From Eudorina sp. 2006-703-Eu-15 (lineage: Eukaryota; Chlorophyta; Chlorophyceae; Chlamydomonadales; Volvocaceae), in assembly GCA_003117195.1 (NCBI GenBank), contig BDSI01000006.1, positions 744,001 to 808,000 on the forward strand: a DNA stretch of 64,000 nt, given 5' to 3'. Positions 57,931 to 64,000 of the stretch are shown piece after piece (position 1 is the first letter of the stretch; each line of letters opens with the position of its first letter). Made by a program: the position numbers and the translations under genes. The notes under the pieces are model-generated. The model did not search any database. It was not told the origin of the DNA and saw only the letters and a list, made by a program, of their open reading frames with translations.

Positions 57931-60035
57931 TCACACGAAACCCGACGCCGGCCCGGAGGGCATACGCAAGCAAAACCCAGCACGGGCCCGAAGCCGACCC
58001 GCGCCGTCACACAGACCCACGCCGTTACACAGCAGCGCCCGTTGGAACGTTGAGGGGATAGCCGCCGACGCCCCGCCGGTGCGGGGACGAAGGAGCGGGC
58101 GGTCAGGGCCGGGGGCGGGCGGGGCGGCGGGGTGATCGCGCAGGTGGGTGTGGACGATCGCCAGCATATCCTTGTGGGTGGAGCGTCGCGCGAAGTAGAA
58201 GGTCTGGGGTACGGCCGCCAGCAGGTTGACGAACTGGGCGAGGAGGTGCTTGCGCGGGTAGCCTTGGGCAACGAGGGCGCGGATGAGGAGTCGCGGGCGA
58301 CAAAGCGGGCGAGGCGGACGCTGGCGAAGGCAGGTTGCACGCGTTTGTCGTAAAGTTGGGTGAGGTAGCGGCGGCGGTCAGCGTGGGGGCTGGGAACGAG
58401 GAGGATGTCCAGGAAGGGGACGGAGCCGGCGGGGAGGTGGTCATGGCGTTGCGGGGTGACGGAGAGCTCGTGCGGGTAGATGCCGTGGAGGTTGCCAGTA
58501 ACCGTGGCGCGGGAGAGGTAGGCGCCGATATAGGGGTTGTGCAGGGAGAGGAGGTCATCGAGATAGCGGAGGGAGTACTGGAAACGGGTGAGGATAGCTT
58601 TCTCGGCCGGGGTGACGTTGGGTTGGTGGCGTTGCAGCAGGAAGCAGTATTCATACCAGGCGAGGAACAGATTAGCGATGAAGGGGGCGGCGGAGATACC
58701 CATGGGGATGCCCTTGACCTGGCGGACCAGCGCGGGGCCGAAGGCGATGAAGGTGGAGACGAGAAGGGAGTCGAGGACGAGCTGGAAGTCGGTGAGGGTA
58801 AAGACGCGGATGGCGGTGCGGTCCCGGATCCGACAGCGGGGGCCAGGGGAGGCGGCGTGGAAGGTGACGGTGTGGCGGGGCTTGTCGTTAGGGCGGTGGG
58901 GCGGCGGGTCGATGGTGGTGACGCTGATGTAGGGGGTGGCGGCAAGGCAAGCGGCGAGGAGGTCGCGCAGGGCGGTGCGGAGCAGGGCGTGGGGAAGGTT
59001 GGTGTAGAGGCGTTCGAAGTCGAAGGCGAGAGGCGGTGGGCCGCCGGTGGCGCCCCGGGCGACGTACTGCCGTGCGTTGAAGGTGTCGACGAGGCGGGTG
59101 ACGGCGCGGGAGGAGAAGCACATCCAGGGTTGCGTGCCGGGAAGGCGTTCGCGCCAGAGGGCATCGAAGGAGGGGACGGCGGCGCGCAAGACGGCGGTGA
59201 CGAGGTCGCTGAGCGCGGTGGCGGGGCAGGCTTGGGAGCACGCAAGGAAGCGCATGGTCGGGGGCGACTTGTGCGTTTTGAGGGTGCCGGCCTAGTAGGC
59301 GGGTGGGCGGTGGGCGTCGAGGGAGAGCTGCCAGGGCGCGAGGCGGGCGTTGTGGTGTTGGAAGTGTTCGTGCATCGCGGCGGAGGTGGTGGGCTGGTAG
59401 TATCTGGGGGGTTCGGCGGTGTCTGGGGGCCCGCGGCGGCGTCGTCGGGGCGGGGGGGGGGCGGCGGCAGGGGCAGCGTGGGCGGCGTCGGGGGCGGGCG
59501 GTTCGGGAGCGACGGGGGGAGGGGGCTGAGGTGGGGGTGAGGGAGCGGGCAGCTGCGAGGTGGCGACGGCGGGGAACGGAGGTGGTGCGGGAGCGACGGG
59601 GGGAGGGGGTGGGGGTGGGGGGGCGGGCGGCTGCGGGGCGGCGACGGCGGGGAACGGAGGCGGGGCGGGAGCGACGGCGGGAGGGGGCGGAGGTGGCGGG
59701 GCGGCGTCGGGGGCGTGGGCGGGGGGGAGGGCGGGACGGCGAAGATGTCGTGAAGGTGCAGGTCGCGCATACATTTCTCGGCGTAGAGCTTGGCGCACAC
59801 GAGCTGAAAGGTAGCGGAGCTTTTGTCGGTGACGGTGATGATGAAGCCGCGGGCGGCGCGGCGGAGGGCGGTGAGGTCGGCAGCAGATAGGATGGGCCAG
59901 TCGAAGCGGTACGTGCCGGCGTGGGCATCAATGGCGCGGCCGATGGCGGCGACGAAGGCGTCGACCCACGCGGGGTAGGCGGCGCCGGACAGCCCGGAGC
60001 GTGCGGCCAGGCGAGTGGCGTAGTTGTGGAGCCGT
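57931..60035 (-). pseudogene. Decayed Penelope-like (PLE) reverse transcriptase
   Basis: The N-terminal block at about 60035-59740 carries an ITVTDKSSATFQLV motif like the ADK segment of PLE reverse transcriptases. A proline-rich linker follows, then the RT core: LKTHKSPPTMRFLACS, FDFERLYTNLP, the KGIPMGISAAPFIANLFL segment and the catalytic YLDDLL. The frame is broken at least three times. A shift lies between the N-terminal block and the linker; an in-frame TAG is at 59294-59292 just before the HK motif; and a shift near 58290 is followed by RLLIRALVAQGYPRKHL in another frame, ending at 57931. No GIY-YIG endonuclease was identified within these limits. High GC and simple repeats make the ends of the element unclear. 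It resembles the RTs of volvocine PLEs; exact family not assigned. Confidence 0.7.
59470..59730. repeat. Proline-linker minisatellite inside the retroelement
   Basis: Repeats of a GCGACGGCGGGGAACGGAGG-type unit alternating with GGGAGGGGG tracts. On the minus strand they encode iterated PAPPPFPAVA in one frame. Confidence 0.8.
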
Positions 60036-60773
60036 TCTCACAATAATGCGAATGCGAAATGTGTTCCAAGCAGCTGCGTGCTGAGGATCGCTCGAGGGGG
60101 TCGCACGCATTATAACTGCCGTAGCGTATGTACTGCTTCCGTGCCGTACGTACGGCGGCGGCGTCACCTCAGGATTCAGGACATCTTGGCCACCCTACCT
60201 TTAAAGCGCTGCCGTCAAAAGCGCGGCAAATGATGTAGCGCCGGACAAAGCAGACCGGGTTTGCTCGTCGTCACGAACCGTGCCTAGTGCTGGAAACGGA
60301 GCTTCCGGCACTAGCAGTCAACCCAGCAACCACTAGACGGCGAGCCACCAACACTGGAGGAGGGGCTACAGCGCTACACCGACGCACTAGGGACGGAGAT
60401 ACCCCCACTTGGAACCAGAACCCTGCTTTACTTACACCATGAGCGGCACGCGAACAGGTAGGCATCAGAGCCCAGGGGCTTGATCAATCTCGCGGCGGCC
60501 GCGCTCCAAAATCACGGCTGAGGCCCATCAACACAAACCCGCAACACAGACGCAACGGTTCAGTGACTTGATATAATTCTAGTTCTTTATGCGAAATGCG
60601 CGTACATATATATCGCCAAGTCGTCCGTACCCCTTGCGTGGTTCGGCGATGTCTCCCGCCCCGATCGATGGCCAGAATGGATGGATCGCCACAGGTAGGT
60701 AGTGTGACACGGCGAGATGCTGTGCAGGTTCATTTGTAGGGACTTATTCTGTAACCCGGCGTTACAGGTAGGG
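60036..60773. other. Non-coding spacer
   Basis: No gene supported. 60250-60450 contains short inverted CTAGTG/CACTAG words but no clear transposon ends. Confidence 0.4.
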
Positions 60774-61068
<295 letters not shown>

Positions 61069-63132
61069 CAGCCATGACGACATACGTACATACAGCCGCA
61101 GATACGTTGACCCGCACGTACCCCTTGCATTTTCGATGATGTATACGTAATTTGTTTGGTCGGTTATTACTCACGGGTTACATTTTGGTGGGTCCTGCGT
61201 GGCCGTCCTCCGCCCTCGCTCTATTGAGAGTGGGTTCAGCAGACGCGTATGTAATGGCAGGCGGCGGCGGCGTGGACGAGCCAGCCAAGGGTCGCGGCGA
61301 TTCCCAATACCTCAATTCAACGGGGACGGACCGATGACGTACGTATCAACCCCCAGCAAGCAAGTCTCAGCTGTGCAGTAGTCGTGGCTCCGTGCATTTG
61401 GTGGCATCGTTGGCCCAGCCCCCGCGCGTTAGCTCATGCGCAAGCAACCGCAAGCTCGCCGAGCGACTGCTTGGCGGCGGGGAGTCACGAACACCGTGCA
61501 TGGTGAAACGGTTCACGCGACCACATGATAGCCTCGCATCTAACTCCCGTGCAACACCTCGTATGTAATACACAGCTGCGGCTAGCTGTCACCGATGATG
61601 CATGACCCGCGCGCGGGGTCCACTGTAACATCGATACATCATGATTATTCATAAAAACAAACACCACCCACATACACGCACAGCAGGAACTCGCTCGCTC
61701 GTTGCGACTCGTCAATGAATTGCTTCATTCAGCAGCGGATGGCAGGCTGTATGTCATCAGTTGATGCCTGCTGCCTGCATGCGGCGGATGGATCCTGATG
61801 GATCGATGCTCGCTTGTGCGTGCATCATGCGTGTGCGTGCAAAGGTGTGCGTGACGATGGACCACGCACGCACGCATGTAGCTACGTAGGGGTGCTACTC
61901 ATGATCATCACGCACGGACGGACACGCACCTGTCGGTCCTTCGTTCCTGATGCCAGCAGTATACCGTATATCGATCTCATAGACGTCGTTCCGGGGTGGG
62001 GGCGCATCCTAGCTAGCTACCTACCGTTCGGCGTCAGCCATACATCCAGCGCCACGAATACCCGCCGACCCGCCCCGGTTCCTACGCACGTACGTACCCT
62101 ACGCCTCTGCGACAAGGCGCTCTCCAGTACGTACAGCACACGTGGTACACGCACATACGGCGGTTCGTGCGCTACGTACATACATACGTCTTCGTTATTA
62201 ATAAGCCCCGAAGCTGCAAGTGCGCAACAAATGTACGGTCATCAACAGCCAAGGTAGGCGGACCTGCTGCCTGGCCCCTAAACACGCACGCACCCGAAGA
62301 AGTGATGATGAAGTGATGATGTGCTTCTACTTACTTGCCCCCGGTACCCCCGGTACTAAATAACCAGTGATGAATGTGCGTGTTCGGCGGGTGTCGGTGC
62401 TGCACGAACGAAATCCCGCTTGCTCGCACCGACAGCAGTATGTAGTCGGTCGTCGATTCCTCAAAGAATCAAGACAATAAGCAGTAGTTCTGAACAATAA
62501 TGGCGCAATATAATAATGCGCGCGCCGGCAGCACGAACGAAATGCCGCACCGACGACAGCAGTACGGAGTCCTACATTGCTACATACATACACCCATCCA
62601 CTCCACTCCACTCCATGCGTCCGTCCGTCACAAACAATAGATTCACTGCTCCGTCGGAGTGCGAGTGCGTGCGGCGGACGGATGTTTGTGCCGAAATGCT
62701 AAAACCGGCGGTGGGTAGGCTAGCTAGGCTCCAAAAGCCTCCACAACCATACCAAAAAACCAAAGCGTCCCCAACGAAATCATCGCGCCTTCGCGTCATC
62801 GCCGAGCTGCCTGGGCCCGTGGGACGCCCGGTCCACCATGTAACGGTCGGTTCGGTTACAATCGCGCCTTGATTGCGGCGGGTCCTGAGCTCAACGAAGA
62901 CCCAAGCAACAAGATGAATGCCTACATGCATGAAGCCCATCCTAAATAAATCCTTCTCTGCAAGTATGGATTCTCCTGGGGGTGCGGGCATGCAGGATGA
63001 TGACGACTGGGTCACCCCTCAGTTCCGTCCCCGACGAATAATACTTACACCCCAGCCAGCAGCAGGCCCCTGCCGGCGTACTGCAATCATCATCATTATC
63101 CTCAGAGAGTTCTCACGTCAGCAGGGACCTTA
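61069..63132. other. Gene-poor spacer with TACGTA-rich simple sequence
   Basis: No exon supported on either strand. Many short palindromic ACGTACGT and GCACGCAC words occur. The right end should include the 3' UTR of the dioxygenase; minus-strand TGTAA is present at 63045-63049 and 62856-62860. Confidence 0.45.
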
Positions 63133-63463
63133 TCAACCCCACATCACCTGCTCCTTCAGTTGCTCTTCGGTCACCCAGGTGCCGTGGAAACCGTACTGCA
63201 CGCGCCGCGGCATGCGCACGGACGCCACGGGCTTTTGGGCCATGGTGCGCGCGTCGTACACGTTCATGTACGACTGGCCGGTCTTGGTGTCGTGCACATA
63301 CACAGTCAGGTAGCCATCGTCCTCGGCGGTGGCACCCTTACGCGGTGCGAACACGGCCTCACCGCCGTACGTGCCCGCAGGGTAGTCGATCTGAGCCACG
63401 CACACGTCGGTTCCCGGCACCGCATTCAGGTCCATCTTGGCGATTCCGATGAATGCCAGCGTG
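63133..63463 (-). CDS. Carotenoid cleavage dioxygenase, last exon only
   Basis: The 110-codon terminal exon has the C-terminal hallmarks of the CCD/RPE65 family: GIAKMDL, then YGGEAVFAPRKGATAEDDGYLTV, a DARTMAQKPVASVRMP strand, and QYGFHGTW, which includes the last of the four iron-binding histidines. It ends EEQLKEQVMWG. These enzymes cut carotenoid double bonds to give apocarotenoids. The acceptor is probably CGTATAG at 63464, meaning the previous exon leaves phase 2. No earlier exon is visible in the remaining 537 bases, so the rest of the gene (about 500 residues) should lie beyond base 64000. Subfamily (CCD1, CCD7, CCD8 or NCED-like) cannot be assigned from this exon. Confidence 0.85.
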
Positions 63464-64000
63464 CTATACGCAAGGACGGTTGAGATAAGGACAGGCATGC
63501 GTAAGGACATACACGCATATGTAAGGACACACATGATTTTTATTTACGCAACCGCTACAGGCGGGCCCACATAGATAGTCCCACGTAATGACGACGAAAA
63601 AATTTGCACGCTGCAGCAACAGAGTGCAGTACCCGGTGCGTGTCTTCCACACATACATGAGAAGACCCGTGCAGTTTTCGCGCGTGTTGCTTGATTGTCC
63701 TACGTACAACTGCGACTAATCGTGCATTCGTACGTGTTAGTACACGCTCACGCGGCATGTACGGCTGGGACGACGGACTCATCACCTGCTGCCGGAGGGA
63801 TTTATCTTGGCCATCCAGGCCCACTGGGTCCGCCGCGTGGACTGTGCGTCTGTAATTTTGGAGGCCGGGTATATCCTGTAAGTCCGTGTATTACACGGTC
63901 TTGTGTCTGACACTGAGTATACACGAGAGGTGTTTACACGGCTAACACGGTATGTGTCAACACGGCTCCGGCTTGACACGGCTTCAATTCAGGGAGCCCG
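63464..64000. other. Probable intron of the dioxygenase gene
   Basis: No exon recognised. 63880-63990 has several short copies of ACACGGCT/TGACACGG-like words. Confidence 0.45.

Larger units (their letters stand above)
57068..60100 (-). mobile_element. Retroelement insertion region (Penelope-like)
   Basis: Envelope of the broken reverse transcriptase plus flanks that match no neighbouring gene. I could not see terminal repeats or target-site duplications by eye, so these limits only mark the space between the GID8 3' UTR and the low-complexity DNA to the right. Confidence 0.4.

Noticed and set aside
58335..59540. 401-codon plus-strand Gly/Glu-rich frame.
   Set aside because: Antisense shadow of the reverse transcriptase and its proline-rich linker.

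Overview
The window is nuclear DNA of a green alga, most likely a volvocine or other Chlamydomonadales species. Four things point there: very GC-rich coding exons, many short introns, TGTAA poly(A) signals downstream of several stops, and a mix of ciliary (IFT74, ODA7), chloroplast (Deg protease, phenylalanine hydroxylase) and general eukaryotic genes. Almost all long open frames on either strand are GC-rich shadows. The real genes appear only after splicing, so I rebuilt the exons from GT/GC-AG signals, codon phase and family homology. In the entries, exons are listed in window coordinates, and minus-strand exons in transcription order.

Left third. 263-4551 (+) is the C-terminal 397 codons of IFT74, with the 5' end outside the window. 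5036-9059 (+) is an unrecognised coiled-coil protein. 11700-15495 (-) is a mitochondrial Coa1/Tim21-like protein, and it shares a short divergent promoter with a LYR-motif protein at 15722-16189 (+). 16780-21049 (-) is a DBP2/DDX5-type DEAD-box RNA helicase. 21868-24108 (-) is a monoacylglycerol-lipase-like alpha/beta hydrolase ending in the peroxisomal signal SKL. One of its introns holds a perfect 44-bp inverted repeat.

Middle. 24227-25558 (+) is an unrecognised protein. 26593-33826 (+) is a thylakoid-lumen Deg protease of the DEG8 type, with a twin-arginine signal, an intact catalytic triad and one PDZ domain. Its introns are swollen with micro- and minisatellites. 35896-38845 (-) is a plastid-type aromatic amino acid (phenylalanine) hydroxylase without a regulatory ACT domain. 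39448-49801 (-) is a complete 19-exon separase with an intact His/Cys pair.

Right third. 50105-51995 (+) is ODA7/DNAAF1, which assembles outer-arm dynein and is divergent from separase. 52634-53932 (-) is the GINS subunit PSF2. 54437-56284 (+) is the CTLH-complex subunit GID8. 57931-60035 (-) is a decayed Penelope-like reverse transcriptase. A (TCTA)n array of about 270 bp and an apparently gene-poor stretch follow. 63133-63463 (-) is the terminal exon of a carotenoid cleavage dioxygenase whose 5' part lies past the right edge.

Functional themes are cilia (IFT74, ODA7), chromosome cycle (separase, PSF2), plastid proteolysis and aromatic/carotenoid metabolism, and mitochondrial assembly. They do not form one pathway. 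No wholly new multi-gene system is evident. The most notable items are the intronic hairpin, exons of 19 and 23 nt, three apparent GC-AG introns, two divergent promoters, the duplicated 3' end of GID8 and the broken retroelement.
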